Below are positions 18,001 to 27,010 of a DNA stretch of 64,000 bases, in pieces. The notes under the pieces were generated by a model that saw nothing but the letters and a program-made list of their open reading frames with translations, was not told the origin of the DNA and searched no databases. The stretch spans positions 930,001 to 994,000 of the forward strand of contig CANLWG010000001.1 in the NCBI GenBank assembly GCA_947494715.1, in the 5' to 3' direction. The stretch comes from an uncultured Flavobacteriaceae bacterium. GTDB lineage: Bacteria > Bacteroidota > Bacteroidia > Flavobacteriales > Flavobacteriaceae. The position numbers and the translations under genes are program-made. The stretch's first letter is position 1. Every line of letters begins with the position of its first letter.

Positions 18001-21000
18001 CCCACTGTAGTAATGAAGTTCTCGCTCCCGTCGTTTAGGTATAAGGAAATTCGAGTATCAGAGTTGGCCAGTGCGAGCACATCCAAATCCCGATCACCGT
18101 CCATATCGGCAGTAATTAGTCCTCTGAGTGAACCATTGCCGAAGTCAATGGACTGTAGGGCACCAAAGTTCCCGTCCCCGTTATTTTCGTACCAGGCACC
18201 TCCGAGGCTTTCTTCGTGCGCCGCAAGAACGTCCAGGTCGCCGTCGCCGTCCAGATCTGCAACGGCCACATCATTTCTGGGTGACTCTTGGGACCCTTCA
18301 AAAATGGTGTTCCGCCCATTAGGGAACTCCCCGGGGCTGTCCGGGCTTACACCGGTGTTAAAGCTGTAAGTGAAAGGGCTTGCCAGTGAGGTTCCCGCGT
18401 TGCCTACTACTCCCGTGGTGAGGGTGGCGGTGACCACTTCCCCGGGAAAGAAGTCCCGGTCGGGGTCAAAGACCGCCGTGGTGGCGTTTACACTGGGAGC
18501 ACGGAAACCCAGGGGCCGGCCATAATTACCGGAAATCTTTATATTGTCCGCAGTCAGGGTAGTGGCGTCTATAGTTTGATTAAAAGTAAGGCCTAGGGTA
18601 ACGGTATTGTCCACGCCAAGGGCATTGACGGCCGGATCGGTGGCCACGACCCTAAGAGAGGATCCTGCATTCTCGTACCAGGCAATGGTGGCATCGGAAC
18701 GGGCCGAGAACACGTCCAGGTCCCCGTCGCCGTCCAGATCACCGGTGGCTACAGCGAGGTATCCAACTCCCGCTCCTGCTGTGGTAATGGTCTGTTGATC
18801 ACCGAAGTTGCCGTTCCCATCATTGGGGTACCAGGCAACCCTGTTATCATTAAAGGAAGCAGAGAGTACGTCCAGGTTCCCGTCGCCGTCCATATCGGCA
18901 ACGGTCACATCCCGGATGCCATCTACCGCTGTGGTAATGGTTTGTTGATTAACGAAGTTCCCGTTCCCATCATTTCGGTACCAAGCAATCCTGTTGTCAT
19001 CGGCGGAAGTGGAGATTACGTCCAGGTTCCCGTCGTCGTCCAGATCGGCCACAATCACATCTTCGGCTCCTAATGCCGCTTGGGTAATGATCCGTTGGGC
19101 ACCGAAGTTTCCGCTCCCATCGTTGGGGTACCAGGCAATTTTATTATCATCGGCCGAGGACGAGACCACGTCGAGGTCCCCGTCGCCATCCAGGTCGCCG
19201 GTGGCCACTCCGCTGGCTCCGGCCGCTGCCGTAGTAATGGTCCTTTCGGTACCGAAAATGCTCGGAGGTGAGACACCATCAGTCGTTAATCCATCATTTG
19301 GATGCCAGGCAATCTTGTTAAAAGAGGCCGAGAGCACGTCTAGGTCGCCATCGCCGTCCAGATCTCCGATAGCCAAATCTTTAACGACATTAACTGTGCT
19401 AAAGCTAATTGGCATGCCATCAGTAAAGTTCTCGCTCCCATCGTTTAAGTACCAGTCAATTTGGCTATCTGCTGTAGTCACTGCGAGCACCTCCAGGTCT
19501 CCGTCGCCGTCCAGATCGGCAGGGATTATTCTTCTGAATGAATTCACACCCGAGTCAAGGATTAGTGGGGCACCAAGGTTCCCGCTCCCATCATTGGGGA
19601 ACCAGGCGGCCCCGTTTCCGATTTCGTAGGCCGAAATCACATCCAGGTCTCCGTCGCCGTCCAGATCGGCAACGGTCACATCGTTTCTGTTCGATCCTCT
19701 AAAATATTCGAAAATTATGTTTTGCCCATTGGGGAATTCCCCTGGGCTGTCCGGGCTTACCCCAGCGGTAAAGCGGTAGGTAAAAGGGCTGTCTAGGGGA
19801 AGTCCCGCACTGCTTGCCACCTCTGTGTTGAGGGTGGCGGTAATCTCCTCCCCGGGAAAGAAGTCCCGATCGGGGTTAAAGACCGCCATGGTAGCGTTTG
19901 TATTGGGAGCTGGGAAACTAAGGGGCTGGCCGTAATTTCCGGTAATCTTTACGTTGTCCGCAGTAAGGGTAGTGGCGTCTATAGTTTGATTAAAAGTAAG
20001 GCCCAGGGTAACGGTATTGTCCACGCCAAGGGCATTGGCGGCCGGATCGGTGGCCGTTACCCTAAGAGAGGATGCTGCGTTCTCGTACCAGGCAATAGTG
20101 CCTTTATTGGAACGGGCCGAGAGCACGTCCAGGTCTCCGTCCCCGTCCAGATCGCCGGTGGATACACTTAAAGCTCCAAGTGCTTCCGCGGTAATAGTCA
20201 GTTGATTATCGAAGCTGCCGTTCCCATCATTGGGGTACCAGGCAATCTTGTTATCGTTGGCAGAGGCCGAGAGCACGTCCAGGTCGCCGTCGCCGTCCAT
20301 ATCGGCAACGGTCACATCCTGGATTCCATCTACCGCTCCGGTAATGGTCCGTTGGGAACCGAACCTGAATGTACTGTTCCCATAATTTGGGTACCAGGCA
20401 ATTCTGTTATCCTCGGTGGAAGTGGAGATTACGTCCAGGCGCCCATCGCCATTCAGATCGGCCACAATCACATTTTGAGCTCTTACTCCTAGGGTAATGG
20501 TCTGTCCGGTGCCGAAGCTCCCGCTCCCGTCATTCTCGAACCAGGAAATTATGCCACTGGAGGGAAAGGTTGAGACCACGTCAAGATCTCCATCGCCGTC
20601 CATATCGGCGGTGGCCACTCCGCTGGCTCCGGTCGCTGCCGTAGTAATGGTCCTTTCGGTACCGAAAATTGCCGGAATCCGTTGGGCACCAGAAAACGTT
20701 AGTCCATCATTGGGGTACCAGGCAATATTGTGGCCAGAGGTCACAATCATGTCCAGGTCCCCGTCGCCGTCCAGATCTCCAATAGTCAAATCCCTGAAGG
20801 AAGTAGGACTAGAACTAATATCGATGCCCTTAGCAAAGTTCTCGCTCCCGTCGTTTAGGAACCAGCTAATACGGGAATCTAAGTCAGTGATCGCGAGCAC
20901 GTCCCGGTTCCCATCGCCGTCCAGATCGGCAGGGATTATTCTTTTGAATGAAGTCCCAACCGGGGTAATGGACTGTGAGGCACCAAGGTTCCCGCTCCCA

Positions 21001-22955
21001 TCATTTTCGTACCAGACGCCCCCGTTATTTTCGTGGGCCGCAATTACGTCCAGGTCCCCGTCGCCGTCCAGATCGGCAACGGTTGCATCATTTCTGGTAA
21101 ATGACCCCTGAGACCCTTCGAAAATGGTGTTTTGCCCATTGGGGAATTCCCCAGAGCTATTGGGGTCCACACCTGCGATAAAGCTGTAAGTAAAAGGGCT
21201 TGCCAAGGGATTTCCCGCACTATCTGCTACCCCCGTGGTGAGGGTGGCGGTGACCACCTCGCCGGGAAAGAAGTCCCGATCGGGGTCAAAGACCGCCACG
21301 GCGGTATTTGACCCCGGGGCGGGGAAGCCAAAGGGCGAGCCGTAATTGCCTAAGATTTTTATATTGTCCGCAGTGAGAGTAGCCGCATCTATGGCTTCGG
21401 AAAAAGTAAAGCTGATGCCAGCGGCATTGTCCACGCCAAGGGCATTGGCGGCCGGATCGGTGGCCGTTACCGTAAGGGGAGAGCGCACTGCATTCTCGTA
21501 CCAAGCAATGCGATTATCAACAAAAGAGGCCGAAAGTACGTCCAGGTCCCCGTCGCCGTCCAGGTCGCCGGTAGCCACTCCGAAGGCTCCATTTGCCGCT
21601 GTGCTAATGATCCGTTGGTCACCGAAGTTTCCGTCCCCGCTATTTTCGTACCAAGCAATGGTGCCATCAGCGAAAGAGGCCGAGAGCGCGTCCAGGTCCC
21701 CGTCCCCATCCATATCGGCGATGGTAGCACTGTAAGTCGTATTAGCACCTATTCCAAAAACAATTCTTTGAGAGCCAAAGTTCCCGCTCCCATCGTTCCT
21801 GTACCAGGAAAGGGGAGCATTATCATTGAGAGAGGTCGAAAGCACGTCCAGGTCCCCGTCGCCGTCCAGATCGCTGGTGGTCACACTGTACATTCCTCCA
21901 CTTTCCGTAGTAATGGTCCGCTGGCCGCTGAAGTTCCCGTTCCCGTCATTCTCGTACCAGGCAACGCTGATACCACTAATAGAGGATGAGACCACGTCCA
22001 GGTCCCCATCGCCGTCCAGATCACCGGTGGTCACATCTATGACTCCAATTGCTGCCGAAGTACCCACCGGAGTAATGGTCCGTAGGGCACCGAAGTTCCC
22101 GTCCCCGTCGTTCTCGTACCAGGCAATACGATTATCATTCCTAGAGGCCGAAAGTACGTCCAGGTCCCCATCGCCGTCCAGATCGCCGATGGTTACATTT
22201 CTGGCATCACTTACCGCCGTGGTAATGGTCTGTTGGCTACCGAAGTTCCCGTTCCCGTCGTTCTGGTACCAGGCAATGTTGCTGTGATAAGCCGAGACCA
22301 CGTCCAGGTCCCCATCGCCGTCCAGATCACCGGTGGTCACATCTTGGGCTTCGACTGCCGTCACGTAAATGGTCCGTAGGGCACCGAAGTTCCCGTTCCC
22401 ATCGTTCTGGTACCAGGCAATGGCGTTCTTGGAAGCCGAGACCGCGTCCAAGTCCCCATCGCCGTCCAAATCGGCAACGGTCACATCTTGGGCTCGGACT
22501 GCCGCTGTGGTAATGGTGTTTTGCCCATTGGGGAACTCCCCAGGGCTATCTGGGCTTACACCGGCGGTAAAACGGTAGGTAAAAGGGCTTACCAAGGGGT
22601 CTCCCGTACTGCTTGCCACCCCTGTGGTGAGGGTGGCGGTAATTTCCTCCCCGGGAAAGAAATCCCGATCGGGGTCAAAGACCGCCGTGGTGGCATTTGC
22701 CCCGAGAGCGGGGAAGCTAAAGGGTTCGCCGTAATTACCGCTAATCTTTACGTTGGCCGCTTTAAGGGTAGCGGCATCCATAGTTTCGTTAAAGGTAAAG
22801 CCCATGGTAGCAGTATTATCCACGTTAAGGGCATTGGGAGTCGGGGCGGTGGCCACGACCGTAGGGTCGGTCTGGGCAAAAACGGTAAACGATATGCCCA
22901 GAAGCAAGAATATAGTAAATATTCGATCTTTTGTTCTTTGATTTTTTTCTTTCAC
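15081..22955 (-). CDS. giant T9SS-secreted protein: four Ig/FG-GAP propeller units, HYR-like repeats, type B sorting domain
   Basis: A 2624-aa protein with a signal peptide (cleavage after about Ala27). Four units follow, each an SbsA-like Ig domain (VDN...F.F...IDA.TL motifs, starting near residues 30, 493, 963, 1435) then seven FG-GAP/VCBS repeats with the calcium-loop motif DLDGDGDLDVLSA. Seven repeats per unit imply four seven-bladed propellers. Next are a bridging domain (about 1900-1976), six HYR-like domains of about 76 aa in an alternating A-B pattern, a further Ig-like domain and a CHU_C gliding-type sorting domain (SPNGDGINDTWVIENI) at the end. It is probably a surface adhesin, exported with the PorP/SprF protein encoded downstream. 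GC is far above the surroundings. Confidence 0.93.
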   Translation of the reverse strand: MKEKNQRTKDRIFTIFLLLGISFTVFAQTDPTVVATAPTPNALNVDNTATMGFTFNETMDAATLKAANVKISGNYGEPFSFPALGANATTAVFDPDRDFFPGEEITATLTTGVASSTGDPLVSPFTYRFTAGVSPDSPGEFPNGQNTITTAAVRAQDVTVADLDGDGDLDAVSASKNAIAWYQNDGNGNFGALRTIYVTAVEAQDVTTGDLDGDGDLDVVSAYHSNIAWYQNDGNGNFGSQQTITTAVSDARNVTIGDLDGDGDLDVLSASRNDNRIAWYENDGDGNFGALRTITPVGTSAAIGVIDVTTGDLDGDGDLDVVSSSISGISVAWYENDGNGNFSGQRTITTESGGMYSVTTSDLDGDGDLDVLSTSLNDNAPLSWYRNDGSGNFGSQRIVFGIGANTTYSATIADMDGDGDLDALSASFADGTIAWYENSGDGNFGDQRIISTAANGAFGVATGDLDGDGDLDVLSASFVDNRIAWYENAVRSPLTVTATDPAANALGVDNAAGISFTFSEAIDAATLTADNIKILGNYGSPFGFPAPGSNTAVAVFDPDRDFFPGEVVTATLTTGVADSAGNPLASPFTYSFIAGVDPNSSGEFPNGQNTIFEGSQGSFTRNDATVADLDGDGDLDVIAAHENNGGVWYENDGSGNLGASQSITPVGTSFKRIIPADLDGDGNRDVLAITDLDSRISWFLNDGSENFAKGIDISSSPTSFRDLTIGDLDGDGDLDMIVTSGHNIAWYPNDGLTFSGAQRIPAIFGTERTITTAATGASGVATADMDGDGDLDVVSTFPSSGIISWFENDGSGSFGTGQTITLGVRAQNVIVADLNGDGRLDVISTSTEDNRIAWYPNYGNSTFRFGSQRTITGAVDGIQDVTVADMDGDGDLDVLSASANDNKIAWYPNDGNGSFDNQLTITAEALGALSVSTGDLDGDGDLDVLSARSNKGTIAWYENAASSLRVTATDPAANALGVDNTVTLGLTFNQTIDATTLTADNVKITGNYGQPLSFPAPNTNATMAVFNPDRDFFPGEEITATLNTEVASSAGLPLDSPFTYRFTAGVSPDSPGEFPNGQNIIFEYFRGSNRNDVTVADLDGDGDLDVISAYEIGNGAAWFPNDGSGNLGAPLILDSGVNSFRRIIPADLDGDGDLEVLAVTTADSQIDWYLNDGSENFTDGMPISFSTVNVVKDLAIGDLDGDGDLDVLSASFNKIAWHPNDGLTTDGVSPPSIFGTERTITTAAAGASGVATGDLDGDGDLDVVSSSADDNKIAWYPNDGSGNFGAQRIITQAALGAEDVIVADLDDDGNLDVISTSADDNRIAWYRNDGNGNFVNQQTITTAVDGIRDVTVADMDGDGNLDVLSASFNDNRVAWYPNDGNGNFGDQQTITTAGAGVGYLAVATGDLDGDGDLDVFSARSDATIAWYENAGSSLRVVATDPAVNALGVDNTVTLGLTFNQTIDATTLTADNIKISGNYGRPLGFRAPSVNATTAVFDPDRDFFPGEVVTATLTTGVVGNAGTSLASPFTYSFNTGVSPDSPGEFPNGRNTIFEGSQESPRNDVAVADLDGDGDLDVLAAHEESLGGAWYENNGDGNFGALQSIDFGNGSLRGLITADMDGDRDLDVLALANSDTRISLYLNDGSENFITTVGSTSYNRVGDIATGDLDGDGDLDLLLSSFHDNKIAWYPNDGLQYLGAQRIPFIFGTEQTITTAAAGANGVAIADLDGDGDLDALSASANDNKIAWYPNDGNGNFGAQQTITTAAAGALDVIVADLDGDGDLDVLSTSADDNRVAWYSNDGNGNFGTQQTITTAVDGIRDVTVADMDGDGDLDVLSASFNDNRVAWYPNDGSGSFGDQLNIATEALGALSVVTGDLDGDGDLDVLSARSDKGGIAWYENTGATTLTANCTDPFAVQLDANGTATIAVDDIDNGSIGATAMDIDITDFDCSNLGANTVTLTVTNALGATDSCTTTVTVEDSMAPVADMATLPDITGECGATVSVVPTATDNCGGTVTATTNDPLTYDEQGTFTVTWTYDDGNGNTSTQEQNVIVENSTAPPLADVAVLLDVRGECSVAITEVPTATDSCGGTISATTNDPLTYDEQGTFTVTWTYDAGNGNISTQEQNITVEDSIAPVADMAVLPNITGGCGATVTIVPTATDNCGGTVTATTNDPLAYPEQGTYTVTWSYDDGNGNTSTQNQNVIVENSIASATPDMATLPDVRGECRTTITEVPTATADCGGTVVATTNDPLEYDQPGTFIITWTYNVGNGNTSTQTQNVIVKDAIAPVADMATLPDVIGGCGATVTILPTATDNCAGTVTATTTDSLTYPEQGTYTVTWTYDDGNGNTNTQTQTVIVENSITPPIPDMVSLTEVRGECSATVTAVPTATDNCAGTIIATTNDPLEYDRPGTFTITWTYDTGNGNISTQTQTVIVQDLMPPTAIVRDITVELDENGRATIDAGDIDNGSTDNCGIADLSLDMTVFDCPELGDTVVELTVTDMNSNSHSASATVTFTAPDNNSDGVADTCGPEITIVPGQGVSPNGDGINDTWVIENIADYPEAVIRVFDRNGREVFRTDDYRNDWGGTQGNGGKLLPVGSYYYIVHPQRPSAKNVTGWFYLNY
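15640..17015 (-). repeat. six ~229-bp tandem repeats (HYR-like domains, A-B pairs)
   Basis: Six copies of a 76-residue unit containing VPTATDNCGGTVTATTNDPL and TWTYDDGNGNTSTQ. Copies 1, 3 and 5 begin APVADMA and have CGATV; copies 2, 4 and 6 have DVRGEC or EVRGEC and mostly TEVPTA. The duplication unit was therefore probably a two-domain, roughly 460-bp block. Confidence 0.85.
17265..22870 (-). repeat. four ~1.4-kb direct repeats (Ig + seven FG-GAP repeats)
   Basis: The units begin near 22870, 21480, 20065 and 18650. Each has one Ig-like domain, the linker GEFPNG(Q/R)N and exactly seven DGDGD calcium loops. Units 2-4 share extra features, such as the IPAIFGTE- or IFGTERTITTAA-type linker between repeats 3 and 4, so they are closer to each other than to unit 1. 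Confidence 0.85.
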
Positions 22956-23398
22956 AATTCGGGGGATTTTATGTGTTAAACGATAGCTACAACGATAAAT
23001 ATGATGGATATGTTGTTTGGCCCATCAAAATTTTTTGTTTGAAAAACCCTATATATACTATGTTTTTGTATTAATTTATATGTATATGTAATTCCCGAGA
23101 ACCGAGCTGACCTTTGGTTTCAGAGCAGGCCATGATGGTTCACTCTGAGAGCGAAAAAGGGGATAATAATCTATGAAGTTTACTATAGTATAAATTCTAT
23201 ATAAAGCAAGGTATTTCAGGTGTTCCAACCGAAATAGAGCCTATGTCAATATCTAGGATCGAGTGGAAAGATTTTAGGGAGCATCACATCGAAAAATAGG
23301 CCGTTTATAAACATCAAAAATCTAGTATCTTAGCGTTAGGATGTCGATTTAATTGATGACCAAAAAAAAAATTGACCAAAGTTGAATTACATTAAGAA
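22956..23398. other. intergenic region between divergent genes
   Basis: These 443 bases separate the giant T9SS gene (minus) from the DUF1801 gene (plus). They are AT-rich and must hold both promoters. TAGTATCTTAGCG near 23324 resembles a -7 box for the plus gene. I see no open frame, RNA or strong hairpin here. Confidence 0.4.
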
Positions 23399-23791
23399 AT
23401 GAATCAGGATATTCAAGTATTTAACGAGATTTTGGTACCTGGTGAACGGGAAATATGTACTACTTTGGCTGTTTTGATCAACAAATTCCTGCCCGAGGCG
23501 GAAAATAAAATATGGTATGGACATCCCGTTTGGAATTTTGAAGGAAATCCCATAGTCGGGTATAGCAAGTTAAAGGCTGGAATTCGGCTCATGTTCTGGA
23601 GCGGGGCAAGTTTTGAGGAAAAAGAGCTGAAACCTGGAACCGGCAAATTTAAGGATGCCTCCATTCTGTATTCCTCTTCCGACCTAATCATGGAGGAAGA
23701 TTTAAAAAGATGGCTGGAAAAAGCACGTAAAATCCAATGGGATTATAAGAATATCTACAAACGAAAGGGAGTTCTGGAACGCTTAAAATAA
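23399..23791 (+). CDS. DUF1801 domain protein
   Basis: A 130-aa small soluble protein with the DUF1801/YdhG layout: ICTTLAVLINKFLPEAENKIWYG near the N-terminus, then HPVWNFEGNPIVGYSKLKAG and a C-terminal helix with RWLEKARKIQWDYKNIYKRK. Function of the family is unknown, although some members resemble iron-binding folds. A damaged copy of its 3' end is at 13882-13972. The GNAT gene follows 112 bases later on the same strand. Confidence 0.85.
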   Translation: MNQDIQVFNEILVPGEREICTTLAVLINKFLPEAENKIWYGHPVWNFEGNPIVGYSKLKAGIRLMFWSGASFEEKELKPGTGKFKDASILYSSSDLIMEEDLKRWLEKARKIQWDYKNIYKRKGVLERLK

Positions 23792-23903
23792 CACGGGCAA
23801 GTAACATGTTCTAGCGTTATGTTGGTATCTTCGCCTCTAATCATTGGCCAACCTCGGTTTATAATCTCTCTTAAATGACAACCTTTTAAGGACACCACTT
23901 GGA

Positions 23904-24728
23904 ATGATGATAGTCAAGAATCTTGGAAATACGGATTTTGAGAAAGTAGTGGATAGTTTCTTGGTAGCCTTCGAAAACTACTTCGTTGAAGTACCGACCG
24001 ACAGCAATTATTATAAGGAACGTTGGAAGGCCGCAAAAGTCGATTTTAATTTTTCCTATGGTATGTTCGATGGGGATAAACTGGTCGGGTTTGTGATACA
24101 CGCCATTGATCAAAGGAATGGGCGGTTAACAGCTTTTAATACGGGTACCGGGGTAATCCCGGAATACCGTGGGCAAAAAATTATTCAGTCCATTTATGAG
24201 TATGCCCTTGATGATTTACGGCGCATTGGGGTAACCAATTGTGCGTTGGAGGTAATTATAAAAAATGAAAGAGCGATTAGATCATATAAAGGCATCGGGT
24301 TTAAAACCTGCCGAACGTATATATGTTTTAAGGGTACCATCAAGCCGGAAACCATTGAGACCGTGACTTTAAAAGAAGTGGATCTGGAAAAGGTTGATTG
24401 GGCGAATTTGCCCAATCAGAATTCTTATTCTTGGGACCATCAAAAGGAATCCATACTAAAAAGTAACTATAGGTTTTTCCAAGTTCTAAATAATAAATCA
24501 CCGGAATCCTTTTTTATACTCCAACCCGATACGGGTTATGTGGTACAATTTGACGTATTCCAGCAAGAAAGGAATGCTTGGAACAGACTGTTTTCCGGGA
24601 TACGGCAGATTTCAAGCACCATTAAGATCAACAATGTGGATGAACGCTTGACGGATAAACTTAAGCAGTTACATACGATCGGATTGGTAAATACCATAGA
24701 TCAGTACGAGATGCAAATGGAAATATAA
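23904..24728 (+). CDS. GNAT family N-acetyltransferase
   Basis: A 274-aa protein. Residues 1-145 form a GNAT fold: the acetyl-CoA loop is GTGVIPEYRGQKIIQSIY, followed by ALEVIIKNERAIRSYKGIGF, the usual N-x-x-A-x-x-x-Y-x-x-x-G-F signature. The C-terminal part (about 150-274) looks like a second, degenerate GNAT-like half, an arrangement seen in several acyltransferases. Substrate unknown. The promoter probably overlaps the GGTATCTTCGCC box at about 23823. Confidence 0.85.
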   Translation: MMIVKNLGNTDFEKVVDSFLVAFENYFVEVPTDSNYYKERWKAAKVDFNFSYGMFDGDKLVGFVIHAIDQRNGRLTAFNTGTGVIPEYRGQKIIQSIYEYALDDLRRIGVTNCALEVIIKNERAIRSYKGIGFKTCRTYICFKGTIKPETIETVTLKEVDLEKVDWANLPNQNSYSWDHQKESILKSNYRFFQVLNNKSPESFFILQPDTGYVVQFDVFQQERNAWNRLFSGIRQISSTIKINNVDERLTDKLKQLHTIGLVNTIDQYEMQMEI

Positions 24729-24757
24729 AAGAGACACGGCCGGGTGTTCTGGGTAAG

Positions 24758-25537
24758 TCACTTTTTGAGTCCTTTTTTTACCAAATGGATTGCATAGTTG
24801 AATCCGGCATTTTTTGGAAAACCATAGGTTTTGTAACCTAAAACTTCGCAAGCCTCGTCCCCATAAAAGAAATTGAAGATAAAACCGTGATCGCTGGAGC
24901 CGAGATTTCCTTTAAGAAGTTTTTCAGTTGTCCTCAGGGATTTTTCATCTAATCCGATACCGATCGGCAGATTCAAATTGTTTTGTACAAACACCTCCTG
25001 ATCTATATGTTCTTGGAGTGTTTCCGGTTTTTCGTTTTCCAGCCGATACCGTGTTCGATACATATATTCTTGAGTGCGCCTAACTACCAATTCCTTGGAA
25101 AATGGCTCGCTGGTCCAAAAATAAGGGAGGCAAAAGTTTCTTTTAAGAATCGATTCAAAACCGAACTTACTGGAAAAATCGGTCGTATGTCTGTTGGACC
25201 AGGCCCCGCCTACGTCATCAACAAGGTTTACGGCCAAATTAATTTTTCTGTCGATGGTATCCGTAAGTGTTGAGTTCATGGTATCAATAAGCTCACTAAT
25301 CAGGGATTCCGTTTCTATCCGAATGAGCTCCCTTATCTTTTTAAGGACTATTTCCTTTCCCATGGGATTGAATGCCGCAATAGGTAGGGCAATGTCCTTT
25401 TTGGCTTCATCGAGCAAAATATCCAAGTAGTCATGGAAGCGCTTCCTATTGTGTGGAAGAAGATAAAACTCCTCCATTTTCCCCAAAAGGGGCATCAACT
25501 CAAATTTCATGATTTTTCTATTTAGCTTTTCGCCCAC
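24758..25537 (-). CDS. conserved hypothetical protein
   Basis: A 259-aa soluble protein I do not recognise. The N-terminal half is strongly helical and charged (LDILLDEAKKDIALPIAAF); the C-terminal half carries HGFIFNFFYGDEACEVLGYK. There is no signal or membrane segment. The start may be the internal methionine at codon 10 (MKFELMPLLGK), which looks more natural than the first ATG. Its gene ends convergently to the GNAT gene 29 bases away. Confidence 0.6.
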   Translation of the reverse strand: MGEKLNRKIMKFELMPLLGKMEEFYLLPHNRKRFHDYLDILLDEAKKDIALPIAAFNPMGKEIVLKKIRELIRIETESLISELIDTMNSTLTDTIDRKINLAVNLVDDVGGAWSNRHTTDFSSKFGFESILKRNFCLPYFWTSEPFSKELVVRRTQEYMYRTRYRLENEKPETLQEHIDQEVFVQNNLNLPIGIGLDEKSLRTTEKLLKGNLGSSDHGFIFNFFYGDEACEVLGYKTYGFPKNAGFNYAIHLVKKGLKK

Positions 25538-25568
25538 CTACAGGTGGAAATAGGTAAAAATATACCGA

Positions 25569-26876
25569 TCATCTTTCAAAATTATCCTCAAATGCAATGG
25601 TTCCCTTGGTATCCGAAAGTCTAATATGGTCAATGGATCCCTTGCCTTCAAAAATGAACGTTAGGCCCATGACTTTCCCAAAATCCTGTTCAAACGTTTC
25701 GAAATAGGCCAATTCACCGTTTATTCTAATCTCCGCATTCTTATCCTTTACATAAAGCCCTATTTCCTGCCAATCAAAAACATTTTGCCCCAATAAGGAA
25801 AGATCGTTGTCTTTCCCGTTCCTACGTATTTCCCCTATATGATATGAGGCATAAGCTTCGCATCCTTTTTGAACCAATTCTATGTTAAAAGCATTTTTCT
25901 CCGTAATGATCAAAATATTCAACCAGGGACAATTGGAATTGTTCATCCTGTCCAGTTTTGTCCGGGCATTGAATTCAAAGTTGTCCGAGGATACCTTATA
26001 ATCCTTACTATGGCCTACTCGTGTTACAAAATATTGAGTGGCATCTACATTTTTTTTCAATAACAGATCCCTTGACAAATGAAACCTTCCTTCTGCAATA
26101 AAGGATTCTCCTTTGAAATCCACAAATCGTTCGTCGGACGAATCATAATAGATGTGAGGCTCCCAACCATCACTTAAAATATGTACGGGTTGCATGGCAA
26201 TAACACTATCATTTGCTATAAGTCGGGCCCTGTGAAATCCGGATTCGTAATAAATACTGGTAAAAACAGTTCCCATTGGGTCTATTCTTTCCTTTCTTTG
26301 GTCGTTCCAGGACTGTTGAATAAAAAAGCTATCCGCCTTTACCCGGGACACGTCATAGTTGAAAATGAACGTATTGGGTACACCGCGGGATAGTGTTTTG
26401 TCCGCCTTGAAAATTACGGGCCCATTAATAGATATACCACCCTTTGTTGTGGGGTTATCTTTCTTTTGGCTACCAACGAAAAGGAATAACGAAGTAATTA
26501 GTAATACAAAAAAGAATAGCAGGCTCAATTTCCAGGGTTTCGAGGAAGCGGGTTCAGTAACCTGCTCGGAATGAATGGCTATATCGGTATGTGCAACCTT
26601 ATAATCTTTATTTTTGAGTTTAAAATCTTGCCAGTTATCGTAATCCAGCGTCTTTGCCAAAGCATTGAGTGTTGCCAATTGCGGACCTTGTTTAAAACTA
26701 TTTTTCCAAAGCCGTTTAAGCGTGGAAAGGCTTATATATAATCCTTTTTCTTCTTCTATATAGTTTGACAGAAGCTCAAGATCCTTTTGGGAATACCCCT
26801 GTCCGTTTCCAAAGGAAAATTTCTCTTCCAGCTGCTTTTTACACAATTCGATATAATCACGCTCCGACCGATTCAT
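25569..26876 (-). CDS. membrane protein with cytoplasmic helical N-domain and extracytoplasmic sensor-like C-domain
   Basis: A 435-aa protein. Residues 1-95 are a helical domain with YISLSTLKRLWKN, a segment common to uncharacterised Bacteroidota membrane proteins and possibly DNA- or protein-binding. A single helix at about 113-133 (LLFFFVLLITSLFLFV) crosses the membrane. The C-terminal 300 residues form beta-rich sequence outside the cytoplasm, ending in a lectin-like stretch. This one-helix layout suggests signalling. It is divergent from the gene at 27011, whose product is also beta-rich and secreted, so the two may be functionally linked. Confidence 0.65.
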   Translation of the reverse strand: MNRSERDYIELCKKQLEEKFSFGNGQGYSQKDLELLSNYIEEEKGLYISLSTLKRLWKNSFKQGPQLATLNALAKTLDYDNWQDFKLKNKDYKVAHTDIAIHSEQVTEPASSKPWKLSLLFFFVLLITSLFLFVGSQKKDNPTTKGGISINGPVIFKADKTLSRGVPNTFIFNYDVSRVKADSFFIQQSWNDQRKERIDPMGTVFTSIYYESGFHRARLIANDSVIAMQPVHILSDGWEPHIYYDSSDERFVDFKGESFIAEGRFHLSRDLLLKKNVDATQYFVTRVGHSKDYKVSSDNFEFNARTKLDRMNNSNCPWLNILIITEKNAFNIELVQKGCEAYASYHIGEIRRNGKDNDLSLLGQNVFDWQEIGLYVKDKNAEIRINGELAYFETFEQDFGKVMGLTFIFEGKGSIDHIRLSDTKGTIAFEDNFER

Positions 26877-27010
26877 ACAACCATAAAATTAATACAATTA
26901 AGGACAAAAACGGACGGGCCTATAGAATGACCGTACTTTGACCTAATTTCAAACCTGCTTTGGATTGTAGCTTTATCATTGGTAAAATATCTTTACTGAA
27001 AACACAAAAT

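Noticed and set aside
15081-22955. CRISPR-like array of short repeats
   Set aside because: The repeats are coding FG-GAP and HYR-like domains with a three-base period and no unique spacers; no cas genes.
16879-22979. many long frames on the plus strand and other minus frames of the giant gene
   Set aside because: They are shadows of a GC-rich repeat gene, full of Ser/Arg/Pro-rich low-complexity sequence and without starts or signals.
26960-27010. earlier start codon for the beta-sandwich protein
   Set aside because: It places 17 residues before a perfect signal peptide beginning at 27011.
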